A DNA stretch of 40,715 nt from Gammaproteobacteria bacterium (GCA_013288885.1 JABDBA010000021.1:1-40715); one strand, 5' to 3'; shown: positions 25,601-38,858, counted from the first letter of the stretch. Notes: generated by a model from the letters alone, not told the origin. Numbers and translations are program-made.

Positions 25601-28600
25601 CGCTGGAACTAGAATCGAAATATTTGGATTAGCTATAGCAGCGTTCAATAAAATATTGGCTAATTCATTGGGGTAGATTTTTGTAAATAGTGGCAAACGA
25701 CTAATAGCTTGCTTATTTTGGGGGCTTAATAAATAATCCCAAACCTGTTGCACCATTAAATCATTAGCCCCAACAGCCAGCGCCGCAGGGAATGGTACTC
25801 CTAAAACACCATACACTGCCGTTTGAATGGCAGCATTGCCTCTATTCAGATCATCAAATACTGTAAGATCAGCTTGCACAGCGTTAATGAGATGGTTCGA
25901 AATTGCAGTTTGCAATGCATCTTTATTATTTAGTGGATTAGCTACAAAATGCGCTTGTACCACAGCAGCATTTGCTTTTATGAAATCAATAATGGCTGTG
26001 ATTGGTTGAACCTGAGTTGATCCAAGATATAGATTTTGGATTAATTCAATATATGCAAGTTGCTGAGGCGTTAAAACATGAGTTAAAACATCTGTAACAA
26101 CTGCATTCTTATCAGGAACAGCGTTCCATTGTGCTGGCGTAATACCTAATTGATCCGCAAGAAATGTTTGAATCGCATCTTCTCTATGCGCTGGCCTACC
26201 TTGTTCAAAAAAAGTAATTATTTTATTTTGTAGATTAGCTACTGTAGCATCTACATCATTTTGCAAATGTGGTCGTATCGCAGCACCGTTAGCTGGATCT
26301 GCCAACATATTCATTAAAGCGGCATGTCTACGTAAGTTAAGAATGAGATTAACATAGCGCCCCTGTTGAACATGTGCAGGATCAGCGATAACGTTGTGCC
26401 AAATCTGAGTGACCATATTATCTGTAATTTGATCTCGGTTAATGTGTAACAACTCCGCAAGGGCTTCTTTTACTGCTATTCTGCGAGCAGCATCAGCATT
26501 ATCTGGATTTGCAAACCCAGGCGCCGCTATGATAGCTACGGTACGCTCTACAATCGCATCGCGAATAGCGTCTAAACTGATGTGTGGCATTCTATAAACA
26601 GGTGGCACAGGTGCTGGCGCTCCTGCAGCAGGTGGTTGTAAATGCGCAGAAATAACTTCCCTTCGGTCTATAAGTAATTGAACAAAAGCATTAACTCCAC
26701 CGCCCATTGCAGCTGGCAAAACGCTTTTCATATATTGAACCATGTACACCGTTCTTTTTTGACCGCTAGTCAAGAATTGACCAAAAATATTGTCAACTAC
26801 TGCATCAGGAATAATACCAACACCCAATAATCCAGTAACAACGTTACGGATAGCTGTTTTCACAGCAGTATCATCCGCACCACCTGCTGGTGGCACAAAT
26901 GTGCTATCTAATAAACCTCTTACGATGGCTGCACGTAAGTCGTTATTTGGTATGGCATGAGTATGTAAGTGAGCTGAAATAGCATTGGATCTATTCGCAA
27001 TAGGCGCTGCCAAAAATTCGATTAATGGGTTTAAATGATTAGCAGCGGGATCACATTTTAACGCTTGTACTAGCTCAATGTGGCGCACGTGACCGTGGGC
27101 AAATAAATGAGTCCATATTTCCTGCGTCAGTGCTCTGTTACCATCAGCTATTTGGATCTTGAATTTATCTGTTAATACAGCAACCATCGCGTCTGTCAGA
27201 GCTGCCTCATTAGTAGTATCAAATGCAGGGAGATTACGTAAACCACTTGCAATAGCACCTCTAAAACTCCTCAAACTCAACTTTGGAGGTTGTGGTGGCC
27301 CTGAGCTGTAATTTTGAATAGCTGCAGTATTTTCTGGGGTTAACAGCATATTTATTAGTTCTGGCAGGTTGGCGTTCTGCGCAGGAAGTGGTTGCATTAC
27401 CTCTTCCGGCGGAAGCATTAAAGCAGTAACAGGATTGCGGGCTTGTTTTACCAACTCGAAATGGCCTTGTACACCCAGTGGTAATGTATAAAGAACATCG
27501 CTCCAAATCTGGTTGGCTATATTATCACCCGCTGCAATAACAATGCCTAATTTATCGGCCAGCACTCCTCGCACGGCTTCGGCTACTAGCTCTGGACGAT
27601 TAGCATCTATCTGAATAACAGCGTTTAATAAAGCCTCTTTAATTTCCGCCCAATAAGCTTGCGCACTGTTAGGGTCATGAATACGCCAAACTATTGCTGG
27701 TTCAAGCAATTTTCTAATAATAGCACCACGATTTAATGGTTCATTCAATAGACCCACTATTTTAATTACATCCGGTGGGAAATGAGTAACTAACAATTGT
27801 CGCGCTTTATCAACGGTAAATTCATTAGCTATTGCTGCACGAATTTCAACTCGAATGCCAGCACCAAAATATTTTGGTAGCAGAACATCACGAATTTGGT
27901 CTGGATCAGATTCATTAATAAATTCTTGTAAAATTGCTTGCTGTGTCAAATCGAGGTGCCTAAATAAATTTTGTTTAATTTGCAGCACATAAGGGTTAGG
28001 TATACCATCGTTAGCATCCGCCAATAGTCGATGCAAGTTAGGCAATTCACGTGCGTGTGCTGCATCATATAAATTAATACGTAATTGGTTTGCGTTGGCT
28101 AAAAATGCTGCTCTGATCATCATTAGATTATTAGGGCTGATGTCCTTCTCTTCTAGATTTGGGATCCAATGATTTGGATCACCATTTAACACGTTAAATA
28201 ATCGTTGTGCTGCGCTTGCTGCTTCTCTTTCTGCCGGTGGTAATACCATAAGCCCTAAGGCATCTACGTCTTCGTCTTCTTCTTTTGCATCTACACTCAG
28301 CAAACAATTTTGGATCGCTTCATTTAACGCATCAATATTTGCACCTACTTTCAACATCGGTTCGCTGCGTTTCATTTCGATCAAATGCTGCGCCAATAGA
28401 GGTGGCTCGATCCGCGCAAGGTTAGGAAGACGTCGAATTTGGTTTTTTTGTGCCGAGGTCAATAAATTAAAGGCTTCGCTAACAGCAGCTGGAGTAACAT
28501 CGCCTTCAGCAATGCCAAAAACTTTAGCAATAGCAGCTTTAAGTGCATCATTGATAAATTCTTCGCGCTTAGCGTCATCAAGACCGAATAGATTTTTTTT

Positions 28601-31600
28601 GTTATCATTAATATATTTGATCGCTGCTTGCGCGATCATATTACGCAGTTCTCCAATAATATCATCGCTCTTTGCCTCTTTTAATGGGTCAGCAGCAATA
28701 ACTTTGTCACGATGAAGTGTCAACTGTTCAACCAGTGAGTGCATCTCTTTAGTTTTTAACAGATGCATCAATTTCAGATAGCGTACGCGCTCATCACCCA
28801 ACAAATGATGTATCGCAGCAGTAAATGCAGGTACATCTCCAACGTTAATATTCACAAGACTTGGTTTATCAATGCCTAGCGTTTTTGCGATTGCGTTTTT
28901 TGTAGGTTGGGTAAAATTGCCTTTACTATCATAAATAATTTCTTCTTTAGACACTATTTCGGTGAGTTGTATCAGCAGACCATCAGCACCATCAAGATTC
29001 GGAGTTTGTATACTGCCAACAGCGGCATTTTCAGGGCGTACCATGGCGCTTATTAGTGGGGCCAGTGGTGAAGGATTTGCTATCGTGGCTAGGTTTTTAT
29101 TGGTTGTGCACAAAGCGTCAAGCATTCCGATATAATATTGTTGTGGTTTTAATAAAATAGATTGGATCTGTCCAGCTAGAATTTCATTAGGCCGCACACC
29201 TAACCAATTTTCAATTACTGTTTGTATAGCTATCTTTAAGGAGTCAGACTTGGTAGGGTCATAATCAGGTTTAGCAATTTGGGCTGCAACATCTCGCATC
29301 AATTTTTTACGTACATCAGCTAAACTAGTAAAAGCAGGAGCACCGTCTTTGTTGAATTTTTCGCAAATAGCGGCTCTATTTTCAGATTGTGTTAGAAAAG
29401 CAACAAAATGTTCACTAGATCCCGCCTGCCGCACATGCTGCACTAATCGCACATATTGTTGTTGGCCGGGCGTGAGTAAATTATTCCAAACCTCTTTTAG
29501 TAGTGCGTCACCTTCTGCCCGAGCTCCAAATATTTCTATTAGTACTTCTTGAACTGTTTTGTCAAATTCTGGTTTATTATCTTGATCAAATTTTTTGGAA
29601 GCTAATTTTTGTGTGATGAGATCGCGTAGTTCATCCAAACTATACTTAGGCATTACATCTAAAAGTGTTGGGTGTTGCAAAATTTGCTTAGATTGTGAAG
29701 TTAAAAATTTTGCCAAATTAGGTAACTTAGGCTCTCTCTTTACCGTTTGAACCAAGCTCACGTAATGCTTTTGTTGATTAGTGAGTAATCTAATAGCAAC
29801 ATCATTGGCTGCCAGATCTGTTATTATTAATGTGCTTTTCTCATCTGCCAATACAGACCGCATACATGCTTTTATCGCAGTAGTCCATGCTTTTTCATCA
29901 CCAGGCGGTAAAGCTGCCTGGTTCGCTAATCGTAGGGTCACTCCCCCTCTAAATTGACCCAATGTCAGCGGGTTAGCTTTAAGATGTGCCTGAATAACAG
30001 ATGTATTTGGTGGATTGGTTAACATTGCAATAAAGTGCTTTAACCCTTCTGCATTCTCTTCAGGCAATCTTTTTTCGTCAGCATCTGCCTTTAGTTCAGG
30101 CGCAGGAGAGATACGGTCATGTTCATGTTGCGCTTGTTGCACTAGCTTAAAATGACGTATAACACCCAGATCTTGGCCTTTCTGAAGCTGTTCAGAAACT
30201 TTGTTCCAAATTTTCTGAGCTGTTTCATTGTCAACAACCGACTGATCAACGAAACTATTGGACTGATCATTAATACCAATACCTAGCGAGTTAAATAACA
30301 CTTCGCGCACCACCGCACCTACAACTTCTGGATCACTGGCATTTGTTGCAACCATTTTTTGGTAGAGCTCAGTGCGAATATCTTTTAATAAAGCGTGACC
30401 TTTGTCTGTCTCGATAATATCCGATGCATTAAGTTTCTTCGATAGCTGAGTAATAATACTGGCGCGTTGTGCTAAATCTTTAGTATCTAAAAATGGCTGA
30501 ATAATAGCAAAATCGATGTCAGAACTAGTAATAGCTTCCAACAACAGTTGGCGTATATATTCTGATTTCAGTTCTTTTAGAATATCGGTATTTATCGGTT
30601 CCGACAGACCAAAATGCTGCCCCAAGAAACCTTGAAATCTAAACATACCTGCAAGTTCAAAGTGTTTAGCATCGAATAGTTGTGTTAAAATATCTCTTGC
30701 TTGGACGACAGGGTCTGAATTATCCACAACTAAATTAAGCGCCTGATTGACCTTCAATTTTTGCGGGTTGCTGTCTGCAAGCCAAGCAGTTAGCTGTGTT
30801 AAACCCATTGCGGTTGTTTGTGCATGTAATGCTTGTCGTACTTTATCCTCATTTGACAATACTAATGCAACATGGCTTTTTTGCTGCGGAGTCAACAAAT
30901 TAGTCCAAACCTCATCGGAGGTAAGATCGCTTGGTCTTTCTCCAAACATTTTATGTAACACTCCACTAATTGCTGCGCGGCAAGGTGAATCGCTACTAGG
31001 ATCAAATCCTCGGCTATAATCACCCCCAACTAAACTTTGAGTAATTGCATTTCTTAAGCCATCAATCGTTGTGGGCAATACTTCATCTTTAGCTTCAAGA
31101 CTCGTAAAACTTAACGCCCTCGTTTTTGTGAGTGATAATGCGTGAGTTGCAAAATTAAGCAATTGCGGCAAGCCTGCACTTTTTAACGCATGCACCAAAC
31201 GTACACGGTGCTGCTGCATTGGAGAAAGTAGTTGTTTGAATATATTCTCAGCTGCCTCATCAGAAATTTCTTTGCCACCAAGCGTTTGCAATTCAATACC
31301 TGTCTTAGGTAAAGCACTTTCACTCTTTTTGGGTATTAATACACCATTTATACATCTTTTCGTGGTTGCTATTAATGAACTTGCTGCATCAGACTTTTCA
31401 TCAAAATCAATAGTAGGCTGTTGTATAAGTTCTTTGAGAATAGCCGTTCTAAATTGTTCGAGTGTAGGAGCACCCCTCATAACATAAGCGCGGATAGCAG
31501 ATTGATTCTTGGGGTTCGTCAACATAGTGATAAACGGATCTAGCCCTGTTTGTCTTTCTTCCTTTAACCTAGCGTCTTCTTGACGAGCTTCTTGTAACAG

Positions 31601-34600
31601 AGCAAAGTAGCGATTGTAAGCTTCGTTTCCTTTTGCATTCATCAAATTTCCAACATCTTGCAAAATCCCCTTCACCAACTGATTAGATATTACCTCTTCA
31701 CTATTTTCGATACCCAATATATTTGAGATAACTGACCTTATGGTGGGATATAAATCTGCTGGCCTTGTAGACATCACCGTTGTCAACAATGTATTTTGTA
31801 GTAACCCAAACCAAGTAGCCGCATCTGGAATAACACCCTCTTCTGTAATCTGCGCGATTAATTTTGCAATCATCCCTTGAATTTTATTCACATCATTTAA
31901 TAAAGTAAGAATGCTCGATAAACCTTCTTTAGCGGTAATCTGTTTAAATTGTTGGAGGAATTTAGCTACTACTAAATCAGCGATGACAGGGTCGACTTCT
32001 TTAGCATCAGCATCAGCAGCAGCACTAAAACCCAAATAAGTCTTAGCATTCTGCGTAATGGTATTTATATCATTTGCATCGATGAACTTGGTAAACACCT
32101 CTTGGCCACTAGCAACCGGCGACTTGATTTGATGCATCTGGCGATATAACGCTTGGTTTATTTGAGTTATATTTGCAGACGTGCCCAACCATGTGGCTAA
32201 ATTTGTTAATCCCCGTTCTTTGGCTAAAGCGATTAATTCAACTCGACACGTATCAGCCGGTATAAAAAATGCTTGTAGAATAGCGGTAAACGCTGCATCA
32301 TCTAGATCGGCATCCTCTAAACCTAACAACTGAGTGTTTAATAACTGTCTAAAATCAGCGACATTGAGATTAGGTTTTAAAAAATAATCGGTTAGCGTTT
32401 TATTAGACTTTTCATCCATTTGCAAATGAGTATTTTGGGCAGCACGCGCAATTAAATGCATTGCCAATGGGCGAGGTTCAATATGCGCCAAACGTGGTAA
32501 GCGCTCGATAGTTTGTATATCGGCGCGTGATAAAAGATTATTAACTGCAGCATCAATTTTTTTAGGAGCAACACCCAACACCTGCACTAATGCCAGCTTG
32601 ACGATTTGATCTGCCGCCTTCTTGCTAAAATCATATCCGCGTAATTCTTCAGGACTTTTAGCTGCCATAATTGCTATAGCAGCATTTTTTACACGTGCGC
32701 GGAATTTATCGAGTTGCGGCTCATTTTTCACTTCTGCTTCTTTAGCCTCAGCGCCTTTAGCAGCATCATCAAACATTTTTTGCACTATTTTTCTTTCAGA
32801 CAAGCAAGCAGCTAAGCCATCCAGGTTTTGATCTTTTGCTTCTTGTACTAATTGAATGCGTTGTTTAACAGCAGTCGGTAGAAAATTCCAAATTTCATTT
32901 GCAGTATCATTGTTTATTGCTATCCCTAATATTTCCTTTATCTGCAAAGTGATAAGAGCTGCACGATGGCCGTCATCTTCTATGGTTTGTGAAAGCAGAA
33001 ATTCTGCAATTCTACGTGGAAACGGATTTTTTAAAAAATAGTCAATACTCATATCTGATAATTGACTTATTTTAATGATCATATCTCCTGAAAAAATGTG
33101 CTTTTTATCAGCGTATAACGCTTGCTCCAATGCAGCGACAAACTTAACTAGCCCTTTGTCATGCGCTTGTTCTATCAGATTGAGATACAATCCTAGGCAA
33201 GGTACTACGCTAGGAGCAACTGGCATTTGCTTACGAACATCATCAGCAGCCGCAAGCGCGTTAGCTAGTGGAATATCAAAATTAATAGCCAAATACTCAC
33301 CAATCACAGTGCGGCCTTTTACAGTGCGGTCTTCAGGAACAGCCACATAAACTGTTCTTGTAAAGAGATACGCTAACTTTTCGGGTAATTGATCTATAAC
33401 TTCACTGGTAATTCGCGCCACGAGAGCATCTATATTTTGAGGTTTCTCAGAATCCTTATAGCCATATTTTTTGAGAATTTCCAACAACTTAGCTCTTACC
33501 GTTTCACCCTGGTCAGGGTCAGCCAACAAATTGGCAAATGCCGCATAACCTTTTTCACGGGCTGCTTGTACTAATTCAAACTGCAATCTCCATTCTGCCG
33601 GGCTGAGACTAGATCTAACGAAAGATAAAATATTTTCAGGTTTAGGTTGATAGACAGCGGATCCTGCTTTTTCTTCATGAGAAAAAAATGTTTCGTTGAG
33701 ATAGGCATGCACTTGTTCGCTCTGGTTTTGTTTTTCTACTGCCATCACTCGCGCAGCAATACCTTGGTTAATCTGCTCGAGCGTTAAGTCAGGCATGGTT
33801 ATTAATTTCGCTAACACCGCCGCTCTATTTCTTGTTAAAAACACATACATTTCTTGCCCTAATTCTTTTGCACGAAGAACCTTTTGCAATAATAAAATAT
33901 AGCTTTGTTCATGCGGTGCAAGATTTAAGTTATCTGCCAAATTAGCTAAACTGTCTGATGACAAAGCAGATGGAAGTGAAAACCCAAAATCGACTTCCCA
34001 TTTCTTGGCGATTCTTTTTTTGGCGTCTAGCGAAATTGGCGAATTAACAACTAAGTTATTGCCCTGTTTCTGATAAGTATTACCAGAGACAATGACTATC
34101 TGAGCCAACGCTAATTGAAAATCACTTAGAAATTGTGCAGGGGGAACAGGTTCATGTTGAAATCGCTCTGCTATTTTTTTATCGAACGCTGCTGCATTCT
34201 CGGCATCTGCAAATAATTTAGGTAAAAATTCAAAGCTAGCAAATCTTGAATCTTTTTTTGCAATTAAATCAAGGATGTTAACCTTAAAATTGGCTAAGTT
34301 TTGTGATTTATTCAGTTTTTCTGCTTGCGCTGATTCAATGCGTTCGCGCAAACTTACCTCTGCAAGAGGCGGCATTAGAAATTTTTCCCAAATTTGTTTG
34401 GCTGCATCTGGGTTAATATTTAATTTATATTGTTTACTCATTAAGGCAATGATAGCTTCTTCACGGTCATGTTTATTAGAAACATCGAAAGCTGGGGCCT
34501 TTATTAAAAAACTAGCGATTGCCTTAGGCCAATTTTTAACAAAATTAGCTGCCCGCTCTTCGTTATTAGCTGCTTCTATCGTGAGGATTGATTCTAAACT

Positions 34601-37600
34601 TTCGTAGGGTCGATTTACCAAAGCATCGGCAACACCACCCAAGCCCACAATACGCAGTTTTTTGATGAGTTCAAAATAAATTTCTAACTTGTGATTATTT
34701 GCTAAAGCAAGCACTTGCTTTTTAATATTAACGGCGACGGCGTCAAAATTAGTAACAATGCTAGCATCGATGCCAAATTTATTTAGCAAACATTTTTGGA
34801 TTACTCCAATACCCTGTGGATCTGCTGGTCCAATGCTTTGGGCAATATCATTAATTAATTCGTTTGAAAATTCTTTTAGCAGAAGATGAATAACGCTCGC
34901 ACTTTTTGATTTACCTAACTCAGGTAATTTAGATAAAACAGCATTCGCTTGCTGTGGGTCGGCAAGTAGATTAGCTAAAGCGGGGAAGTCTGCTTTCCGA
35001 ACATATTCTACGAGATCAAAAAGAAGGCCCCATTTTGTCTGTTTTAAATCTCTGTAAGCTCGATCAAAGATATGACCTGGGCGAATGCTAATAATCGACG
35101 CTTCTTCTTTTATATCTTTTATTCCGAGAACACTACTAAATAATGCAGTAGTAATAGCAGCTTGTTGATCATGCTTAAGGGATCCCTCAGATTTTTTACT
35201 TGTTTTGCCAATTATTCCCGGGCCTCTTTTTTCATCCGACGTTTCATAGGGAACCGCCATTACCGCCGCCAATACGGCCTGATGAACTTCTGCCAGCGTT
35301 ATAGGTTGCTTACGTAATTCTAATGCCCCTAACACTTGTGTTTTATTTTTTACTAGAAAATCATACATCTCGTGCCCTAAATTTTTATTACTAAAAGCAG
35401 CTTGCAGCAAAAGGACATAATTTTGTTCGTGCGGCAAAAGATAGGGGGATTTCACCAAATTGGTTAGAATATCTGATTGAGAAACGCCTAAATATTCTCT
35501 TAATACCCCAGATGCTTGAAGTACTATATCCGCATCGAACATAGTTTTAGCAACCCCATTTGGAGCTACTGCTACCAATTGCGGGTCTTTTTCTCCATTT
35601 TCTCTATAAGATAAATCTTCAATTTTTTCAATTAATTTCTGGGCGATGGCAATTTGTAAATCACGTAAAAAAACTGCGGCTGTAAGAGTGGGAGTTTTTT
35701 GGATCTTAATTGCTAACGCCGCTTCCACCTTCGCAGCATTTGCAGGGTCATTCAACAAAGCCAACAAAAACTTAAGGCTTGAATAACTTTCATCTTTATC
35801 GATTAAAGCAATAATTTCCTTTTTCAATTGCAGTGCAAAAAACCTATGGGTACTTTTATCTTGTTCGGGGGTTTTTTCTTCTGATGCAAGTTCTGCTTTA
35901 AATAGTGTATCCCGGTCACGCAACAAATTTTCAAAACTATCTTTAAATTTTGGATCTGTACCTTCATTGTATCTTGTGATCTCAACCACTTCACCAACAG
36001 AATTTTTTCCGTAGTTCGCAAGAATAGTCAGCTTTCTCTCGATTGAAATGGCATCGGTACTTCTCAATATACCCGCTAATTGGTAGTCTCCTATAGTATA
36101 AGCCCACGCTGAAAGATGAAGTAAAAATTGATCGGCTCTATTCTGATCTTGTTTAGTTTTGAGCAATTCTTTTTGTGCTGCTGTAAATGGAAGTAGTTTT
36201 TCCCAATCATTTAAAGCGCCAGCTTCTGCGCTAATTCCTAAAAGCTTAGCTACTTCCTCTCTAACAACCTTGTTTTGCCCATCTTTATCGACGGGAAAGA
36301 GGGGAAGATTTATTAAAGCCTGAAATGCTCTATCTAGAAACGCAGCTAATGAAGTGATGTTTTTCTTCGAAAGATTATTAGCAATTTGTTGCGCAAATAC
36401 TAAATCGTATGGATTATCACCAGTGAGTAGTGTTAGTAAATCTTTGAAGCCAGCATTAGAATTTGCTTCAGTTACCATTGTAAAATAATTTGGTTGCTTA
36501 CCTTTGATTTTACTACCTGCAAAGGCCACGACGCTGCCTGCAATACTCTCGTCAATAGCCTTTACATCAACACCTAAATATTCTTTCAATACATCCTGAA
36601 CAGCCGCAACCTTACCCCCGCTACGCATATAACGACAAAAAATATCGAAGCAAAGTTGATCTACAAACGCAGTGGCGTCGAAAGTCTTTTGTTTAGCAAG
36701 ATGTGCCTGAATAACACTTTGATTACTAGCCACTAATCTGAGTATAGGCGTTAAACCACTTACAGCCGTAAGCAATTTTCCATAAAAGTCCCTACCTCGT
36801 TCCTCCGCTATTTTTTCTTCAGATTTAGTATCTGCGGTATCTTTAGTGTCTATTTTTATTGATTCGTCACCACTGGGCTTTGATTTAGCTTTCGGCGAAT
36901 CCATACCCGAAAATGTATTTGCAATATCTTCAGTAACTCCCCAGCGTATTAAAATACGGACTGTGGAAGGCGCCAATGGATCCTTTACCAAAGTCATTAC
37001 TTGATCCACAAAAGCTTGCGGCTTTTTAGCCAATTTTTGGAAAAACTCATTATTATTTAAATGAGGCAATACCGAGACTAAAGGGCCATTTAATAAACTA
37101 TTTTCTATATGAACTAGCGCAGCCAATTGTAATCGCTGACTCATGTCGTTAAAACCAAGATCTTCTAACTTACCTTGTATCAATCGATAATCAGTTATTT
37201 TAAAAAGTGCTTCTATCGTTGATTTTTCTTTTCCTGAATCAGCTTTTGCAAAACTATCAATAATTTTACGTGGTGATTTTGGAGATAATAAGCCAGCACT
37301 AAATTCCTTACTATCTAATGCCGCCAAAAATAATTTATGCTGGTAGATAGCATGACTAACTGGAAATTCAATAGTTGAAAATTTAACAGGGGCGGTTAAT
37401 TCTTCTGTTGCTGTTGTTTTTTCTTCTGGTTTCTTTTTTCCTGTGTTATCTTCATCTTTAGTTTCTTTTTTTGTATCCGTTTTTGCTGTTTTTTCTTTTG
37501 TTGCTTCTGGGGGTAGCATAGCTTCCCATAGTTTTTTGACATCGGCGAATGATGTTGCATCTTTGAGGGTTTTCCCCACTGCCGTCACTTGTTCTTCTGT

Positions 37601-38593
37601 TGATCGAGCTAACAAAGAAAAAAGATCTGCCTTATCTGTATCAGAAGTAATAGTCAATGCGGGGTTAAGTAGCAATAAATTTTCTAGGTAAATTAGTTTT
37701 GCAAATTTTTTGGTTGCTTCGGGGCTAAGGTTTAATCCTAATAAGTCTTCCTTGACACTGGAATAAGCATCTTTTTTTGAAAAAGCAGATTTAATTACTT
37801 TTAAAAAAAGTTCTCTCGTAGTTTCTTTAGTATCCTCGATATATTTAGCAAGCGGTTTTTTAAAAACAATAATGGCAAAATTGCTATCACCCAACGCTGC
37901 CAAAAACAGTGTGTGTTTATGAATTTCATGATCAGCAGGGAAATTGATGCCTGCAATTTTAATTGTTGAAGGCGGAGGTGGCGGTGTTTCTTTAGGTGGT
38001 TCTTGTACTTTCAGCCCCTCCTCCAGTTCTGCTAATTGTCTTTTCTCTTCCTCAGATAGTTCTTCTTCTGATTGATCTGCTTTTTGTTCTTCAGGTTCTT
38101 CTTCCAGGTCTTCTTCATCGCTTGCTTCTTCTGTGAAAAGATCTTCATACCCAGCTATTATTTGACGTTCTTCATCCTCCGTCATGCTTTCAAGAAATCC
38201 TTTGCCTGCTTTTTCTTGATCTCGTGTGCCCCTTACTAATCGTGCTGCAATCTTCGGCTCAAAACCCAAATGTCCAAATGCTTCTTTAATTGCTTCGTCT
38301 CTAATACTTGCTTTTATATTTCCTTCTTCATCAAATACACCATCAACGATTGCTTGAAACCTTTGCATATTTGTTTCAAAAAAATCCGCACGCGCTTTTT
38401 GTTTGGCATTATCATTGCCTGTAATCTGATCTAATCCTACTTTTAGTTGAGATTGAATGTGTTCTTGAATCTGCAATAGGTACTTCCGGTTGGCTTGAGT
38501 TTTTTTAAGCCAATCAGGTAGATGCAATAGATCTTTTTCAAGATGATTTTTTGCAAGTGATTTACCATATTGTATTTTTAATTTTATCGACAT
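19664..38593 (-). CDS. Giant 6309-residue helical-repeat protein, candidate secreted effector
   Basis: This single unbroken frame of 18.9 kb starts at ATG 38593 with GAGG 6 bases upstream. I recognise no named family. Regions: an N-terminal helical part (1-150); an acidic linker (about 151-208, [12 protein letters not shown]); two tandem modules (about 210-360 and 400-560) opening [17 protein letters not shown] and [17 protein letters not shown], separated by Lys/Glu/Thr-rich linkers; then to about residue 5300 many diverged units of 100-130 residues. The unit consensus is roughly LLTPxQxxYIxLVQxxR, then LxxLLxxPxNxxxI, an amphipathic LRxAIxxxL helix, and VLxxxLGI. I count at least 25 LLTPxQ-type markers. 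A second repeat family fills about 5300-5910 (AIxxYF, NAxL, LDxAYxxF). A coiled region follows, then a C-terminal alpha/beta-like segment at about 6180-6280. There is no signal peptide or membrane segment. Confidence 0.9.
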   Translation of the reverse strand: MSIKLKIQYGKSLAKNHLEKDLLHLPDWLKKTQANRKYLLQIQEHIQSQLKVGLDQITGNDNAKQKARADFFETNMQRFQAIVDGVFDEEGNIKASIRDEAIKEAFGHLGFEPKIAARLVRGTRDQEKAGKGFLESMTEDEERQIIAGYEDLFTEEASDEEDLEEEPEEQKADQSEEELSEEEKRQLAELEEGLKVQEPPKETPPPPPSTIKIAGINFPADHEIHKHTLFLAALGDSNFAIIVFKKPLAKYIEDTKETTRELFLKVIKSAFSKKDAYSSVKEDLLGLNLSPEATKKFAKLIYLENLLLLNPALTITSDTDKADLFSLLARSTEEQVTAVGKTLKDATSFADVKKLWEAMLPPEATKEKTAKTDTKKETKDEDNTGKKKPEEKTTATEELTAPVKFSTIEFPVSHAIYQHKLFLAALDSKEFSAGLLSPKSPRKIIDSFAKADSGKEKSTIEALFKITDYRLIQGKLEDLGFNDMSQRLQLAALVHIENSLLNGPLVSVLPHLNNNEFFQKLAKKPQAFVDQVMTLVKDPLAPSTVRILIRWGVTEDIANTFSGMDSPKAKSKPSGDESIKIDTKDTADTKSEEKIAEERGRDFYGKLLTAVSGLTPILRLVASNQSVIQAHLAKQKTFDATAFVDQLCFDIFCRYMRSGGKVAAVQDVLKEYLGVDVKAIDESIAGSVVAFAGSKIKGKQPNYFTMVTEANSNAGFKDLLTLLTGDNPYDLVFAQQIANNLSKKNITSLAAFLDRAFQALINLPLFPVDKDGQNKVVREEVAKLLGISAEAGALNDWEKLLPFTAAQKELLKTKQDQNRADQFLLHLSAWAYTIGDYQLAGILRSTDAISIERKLTILANYGKNSVGEVVEITRYNEGTDPKFKDSFENLLRDRDTLFKAELASEEKTPEQDKSTHRFFALQLKKEIIALIDKDESYSSLKFLLALLNDPANAAKVEAALAIKIQKTPTLTAAVFLRDLQIAIAQKLIEKIEDLSYRENGEKDPQLVAVAPNGVAKTMFDADIVLQASGVLREYLGVSQSDILTNLVKSPYLLPHEQNYVLLLQAAFSNKNLGHEMYDFLVKNKTQVLGALELRKQPITLAEVHQAVLAAVMAVPYETSDEKRGPGIIGKTSKKSEGSLKHDQQAAITTALFSSVLGIKDIKEEASIISIRPGHIFDRAYRDLKQTKWGLLFDLVEYVRKADFPALANLLADPQQANAVLSKLPELGKSKSASVIHLLLKEFSNELINDIAQSIGPADPQGIGVIQKCLLNKFGIDASIVTNFDAVAVNIKKQVLALANNHKLEIYFELIKKLRIVGLGGVADALVNRPYESLESILTIEAANNEERAANFVKNWPKAIASFLIKAPAFDVSNKHDREEAIIALMSKQYKLNINPDAAKQIWEKFLMPPLAEVSLRERIESAQAEKLNKSQNLANFKVNILDLIAKKDSRFASFEFLPKLFADAENAAAFDKKIAERFQHEPVPPAQFLSDFQLALAQIVIVSGNTYQKQGNNLVVNSPISLDAKKRIAKKWEVDFGFSLPSALSSDSLANLADNLNLAPHEQSYILLLQKVLRAKELGQEMYVFLTRNRAAVLAKLITMPDLTLEQINQGIAARVMAVEKQNQSEQVHAYLNETFFSHEEKAGSAVYQPKPENILSFVRSSLSPAEWRLQFELVQAAREKGYAAFANLLADPDQGETVRAKLLEILKKYGYKDSEKPQNIDALVARITSEVIDQLPEKLAYLFTRTVYVAVPEDRTVKGRTVIGEYLAINFDIPLANALAAADDVRKQMPVAPSVVPCLGLYLNLIEQAHDKGLVKFVAALEQALYADKKHIFSGDMIIKISQLSDMSIDYFLKNPFPRRIAEFLLSQTIEDDGHRAALITLQIKEILGIAINNDTANEIWNFLPTAVKQRIQLVQEAKDQNLDGLAACLSERKIVQKMFDDAAKGAEAKEAEVKNEPQLDKFRARVKNAAIAIMAAKSPEELRGYDFSKKAADQIVKLALVQVLGVAPKKIDAAVNNLLSRADIQTIERLPRLAHIEPRPLAMHLIARAAQNTHLQMDEKSNKTLTDYFLKPNLNVADFRQLLNTQLLGLEDADLDDAAFTAILQAFFIPADTCRVELIALAKERGLTNLATWLGTSANITQINQALYRQMHQIKSPVASGQEVFTKFIDANDINTITQNAKTYLGFSAAADADAKEVDPVIADLVVAKFLQQFKQITAKEGLSSILTLLNDVNKIQGMIAKLIAQITEEGVIPDAATWFGLLQNTLLTTVMSTRPADLYPTIRSVISNILGIENSEEVISNQLVKGILQDVGNLMNAKGNEAYNRYFALLQEARQEDARLKEERQTGLDPFITMLTNPKNQSAIRAYVMRGAPTLEQFRTAILKELIQQPTIDFDEKSDAASSLIATTKRCINGVLIPKKSESALPKTGIELQTLGGKEISDEAAENIFKQLLSPMQQHRVRLVHALKSAGLPQLLNFATHALSLTKTRALSFTSLEAKDEVLPTTIDGLRNAITQSLVGGDYSRGFDPSSDSPCRAAISGVLHKMFGERPSDLTSDEVWTNLLTPQQKSHVALVLSNEDKVRQALHAQTTAMGLTQLTAWLADSNPQKLKVNQALNLVVDNSDPVVQARDILTQLFDAKHFELAGMFRFQGFLGQHFGLSEPINTDILKELKSEYIRQLLLEAITSSDIDFAIIQPFLDTKDLAQRASIITQLSKKLNASDIIETDKGHALLKDIRTELYQKMVATNASDPEVVGAVVREVLFNSLGIGINDQSNSFVDQSVVDNETAQKIWNKVSEQLQKGQDLGVIRHFKLVQQAQHEHDRISPAPELKADADEKRLPEENAEGLKHFIAMLTNPPNTSVIQAHLKANPLTLGQFRGGVTLRLANQAALPPGDEKAWTTAIKACMRSVLADEKSTLIITDLAANDVAIRLLTNQQKHYVSLVQTVKREPKLPNLAKFLTSQSKQILQHPTLLDVMPKYSLDELRDLITQKLASKKFDQDNKPEFDKTVQEVLIEIFGARAEGDALLKEVWNNLLTPGQQQYVRLVQHVRQAGSSEHFVAFLTQSENRAAICEKFNKDGAPAFTSLADVRKKLMRDVAAQIAKPDYDPTKSDSLKIAIQTVIENWLGVRPNEILAGQIQSILLKPQQYYIGMLDALCTTNKNLATIANPSPLAPLISAMVRPENAAVGSIQTPNLDGADGLLIQLTEIVSKEEIIYDSKGNFTQPTKNAIAKTLGIDKPSLVNINVGDVPAFTAAIHHLLGDERVRYLKLMHLLKTKEMHSLVEQLTLHRDKVIAADPLKEAKSDDIIGELRNMIAQAAIKYINDNKKNLFGLDDAKREEFINDALKAAIAKVFGIAEGDVTPAAVSEAFNLLTSAQKNQIRRLPNLARIEPPLLAQHLIEMKRSEPMLKVGANIDALNEAIQNCLLSVDAKEEDEDVDALGLMVLPPAEREAASAAQRLFNVLNGDPNHWIPNLEEKDISPNNLMMIRAAFLANANQLRINLYDAAHARELPNLHRLLADANDGIPNPYVLQIKQNLFRHLDLTQQAILQEFINESDPDQIRDVLLPKYFGAGIRVEIRAAIANEFTVDKARQLLVTHFPPDVIKIVGLLNEPLNRGAIIRKLLEPAIVWRIHDPNSAQAYWAEIKEALLNAVIQIDANRPELVAEAVRGVLADKLGIVIAAGDNIANQIWSDVLYTLPLGVQGHFELVKQARNPVTALMLPPEEVMQPLPAQNANLPELINMLLTPENTAAIQNYSSGPPQPPKLSLRSFRGAIASGLRNLPAFDTTNEAALTDAMVAVLTDKFKIQIADGNRALTQEIWTHLFAHGHVRHIELVQALKCDPAANHLNPLIEFLAAPIANRSNAISAHLHTHAIPNNDLRAAIVRGLLDSTFVPPAGGADDTAVKTAIRNVVTGLLGVGIIPDAVVDNIFGQFLTSGQKRTVYMVQYMKSVLPAAMGGGVNAFVQLLIDRREVISAHLQPPAAGAPAPVPPVYRMPHISLDAIRDAIVERTVAIIAAPGFANPDNADAARRIAVKEALAELLHINRDQITDNMVTQIWHNVIADPAHVQQGRYVNLILNLRRHAALMNMLADPANGAAIRPHLQNDVDATVANLQNKIITFFEQGRPAHREDAIQTFLADQLGITPAQWNAVPDKNAVVTDVLTHVLTPQQLAYIELIQNLYLGSTQVQPITAIIDFIKANAAVVQAHFVANPLNNKDALQTAISNHLINAVQADLTVFDDLNRGNAAIQTAVYGVLGVPFPAALAVGANDLMVQQVWDYLLSPQNKQAISRLPLFTKIYPNELANILLNAAIANPNISILVPAQLTPEDFINQLNGQIAHYLCEENASAAGLENILRGAGVGLRGNIGNILGADIAEFQARIQTPFLMVAEPLHQRLWMHAHNQGADIMRLPALNAVLDRATIGINPNPIVPNYAGDNDAEVMRTLRGLDQAMTPDDFLKAIFNDQTAQHVIPPHPRVDALDPDLLAVGSEAAILSGLEKYLGPAAAANDALVLELRAEYIRGQLEKLPVVIAAFPTLLAVLQNEAAGSQVRVAVLNLLQAYIQTGRTTADQILDALGQRSLEPNAHEGPPPNVMYRYGQLLLAVGRAGLDRNLLHNEIAAENQRREIRVICEQQGLDEVAAALNRSQASVVAHLVRGDLMRTGENIFNNELFALPLPHTEDECRVRLREVLGINAAIPRADNILILQLQAFGLLKGLIDSSVGRLPQLNKLLIELDPRIRTEILQLLMLEAAAGSLRENVLHRWLADGTSANIRAALGNNLLALMPPVFIDNLVLELRAEHFRRELMVRVTPPAPRAAAPVGFVAGLSEIADLLDDADPLRRGGIITQLQQHLVATPNLDPSNFLRDLKIKLRDDVLEIDHIDTHADYPAKLADEISNVLHQEIGSLHNVAVVDNAKAARIWVGVLTSLPTEDKRHFNLVKEVRQKLHDLGDDDVAIGASPLLSLLRNPANAHLIRNHLGANPVCAAAVSLAVLTTRITNRLAGGIAFDPTNARERLDAMKAVLAVELGLAAVTINDNAADELGRRFLSRVQFDYINLVQAVAVHPKGLLELHDLIKNNSAAVQAKLATGSFTLDGMRTNIRDAVSARVRANPALFSDANRDSTRSSQEIIGPALQQGITHVLGVAATQRVIDEIWDNLFEADDQKAILRLTRLAQIQPRGLAEKLMVLPGVDFNAKVAPLDALNAAIAAYLKNYLEKGVGDRAGFINQLTGNGILNLKGITDAQKLELFDTALRDALTRHVLSLDIDTKIDAIRFNDNQWEALGNNKDAARAAIQNYFYGLKDRNRPDIAQVNADLLTVVPPISGAKWYFNLSDDQIHAAYAAYDLKAQKRMRVIFGLTATEVAPAECTPVDGQQKAALNRCTDAQIKSVHDTLQNFFATMVDDPTQPAVLPAANAALQKLFPADPLKTAWADFLTQPQLEALYERRFEAAKKRLCDILGIAPTSIPALTLTPAQATVLLSISNTPAANTAIRKYFYGHAGQPVDVDAINTALVQAGISLAPALVDSRNKHLVNAMIPVARDYVAAIALENVKEALVSLTDGQVQQLVRNIEAATTPPSEAIPANLIAMANSGAWHGVKTVNGKMQIVTDLGYLRDAEFIGIGGVWEALQDRLGSQAQNRLETLLHVPKQAGLATGPGALTPAQHAQLNNLTADELGASAASVRRYYSRVLANVEHVTRYMMGIDVDAPLQADAYLDQTQIARLLANRIHPHDVVNNIKDQLRTYFENLGGADPVLTDINNLIHLVPFFTQAQLDATYNAFADRITQQTLGLEPFLPPYAGPYDSTLVAEIRFTPEQLALAIDPRPGFTGVQGQIIQTTLAAYFATVRAGAAPVIADANAQIATLYAPPLPAFFGAGDQKQLDQAYQAFLRRDLETAPRIRITPPTPVTRNIIARARVNKVGLQNALNHDIPATKAVDAITDEQFDGIASDDLNRAVMAARPQFTPQEQKMLRLMRVLDAATAREIENEVKQHILNQAELTALENEAKKVENIKPGGIMVGELLHARKEKLAQVKEQLERYQRFIIEYNAMLSAVPNNHGLQPLDGKPVQHTLAVLNTALQALEQKTAQHQKIVGDMGDGLRLDAKSKYMVTEINPTPHKHTAEERTMMKDWSKISTGTSTGATKTAFMIPQTHFIPSPTNNKQLLIAHQGGCTLRVTPKEVTILKAPSKGKNYYPCVERIIERVKTSGIDLVELVGPSKQVKEMYITFQAMTGKRPICPTVVYDPDKNPKDHAKAVEKRKQELIADGVIIAPTKTDDLDKKVDAVMAKIDGVKGPRMR
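20870..22700 (-). repeat. Second repeat family inside the giant gene
   Basis: At the protein level at least four to five diverged copies share AIxxYF, a Pro-containing loop, NAxL, then LDxAYxxF and LTPxQ. Examples are [63 protein letters not shown] and [20 protein letters not shown], with closing segments such as [13 protein letters not shown] and [13 protein letters not shown]. This unit differs from the LLTPxQ unit that fills the rest of the protein. Boundaries are approximate. Confidence 0.65.
33480..35850 (-). repeat. Higher-order duplication of about 500 residues inside the giant gene
   Basis: Two multi-unit blocks, about 34920-35850 and 33480-34310, align in order with an offset of about 1.5 kb. 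Paired landmarks are [16 protein letters not shown] with [30 protein letters not shown] with [27 protein letters not shown] with [33 protein letters not shown] with [20 protein letters not shown]; and [13 protein letters not shown] with [13 protein letters not shown]. The block grew by duplication of several units at once, not one unit at a time. Boundaries are approximate. Confidence 0.7.
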
Positions 38594-38809
38594 AAGATGC
38601 CTCGTTGGTTTGCTTGTTGCAAAAACTATTTACTGCTTTGTCGGACCCGTCGCTCACCCCTCCCTCACCCTAACCATCTCCCAGGGACATCGGAAATAGA
38701 CCCACGAGGGATCGGAAATCCGCCAGCGATCCTTGCCAATTGCACCATAAAGCCGTATTTTGGGCTATAAGCCTTTAGGCCCTCATAGAAACTTTTTATA
38801 CTAATTACT
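38594..38809. other. Long leader region of the giant gene with a repeat relic
   Basis: This is the promoter-distal part of the 339-base gap between the giant gene and the divergent gene. No gene is visible. Bases 38640-38686 (GTCGGACCCGTCGCTCACCC then TCCCTCACCCTAACCATCTC) resemble the CCCTCACCCTAACCCTCTCC-type interspersed sequence seen in many bacterial genomes, fused to a start like the element at 359. Two copies of ATCGGAAAT follow. If the minus-strand TATAAT is used, the giant mRNA has a leader of roughly 200 bases that includes this relic. Confidence 0.5.
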
Positions 38810-38858
38810 ATTATAGCCGTCTATTCTTAAGGTTTCCTTAAGGAAAAGGGGCTATAAT
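38810..38858. promoter_or_regulatory. Symmetric divergent promoter with a PmrA-type box
   Basis: TATAAT boxes point outward: one on the minus strand (38815-38810) toward the giant gene, one on the plus strand (38853-38858) toward the gene at 38933. Exactly midway is CTTAAG-GTTTC-CTTAAG (38826-38842, centre 38834, 19 bases from each -10 box). This matches the enterobacterial PmrA box YTTAAK-N5-YTTAAK perfectly and, because CTTAAG is its own complement, reads as a PmrA box on both strands. It occupies the -35 zone of both promoters, which lack good -35 hexamers, as expected for activator-dependent promoters. PmrA binding is inferred. Confidence 0.7.

Noticed and set aside
30747..31019. Plus-strand frames inside the giant gene, such as this one of 90 codons
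   Set aside because: They lie antisense to the repeat units, have low-complexity Ser/Ala/Cys composition and no ribosome site; they are by-products of the long coding frame.
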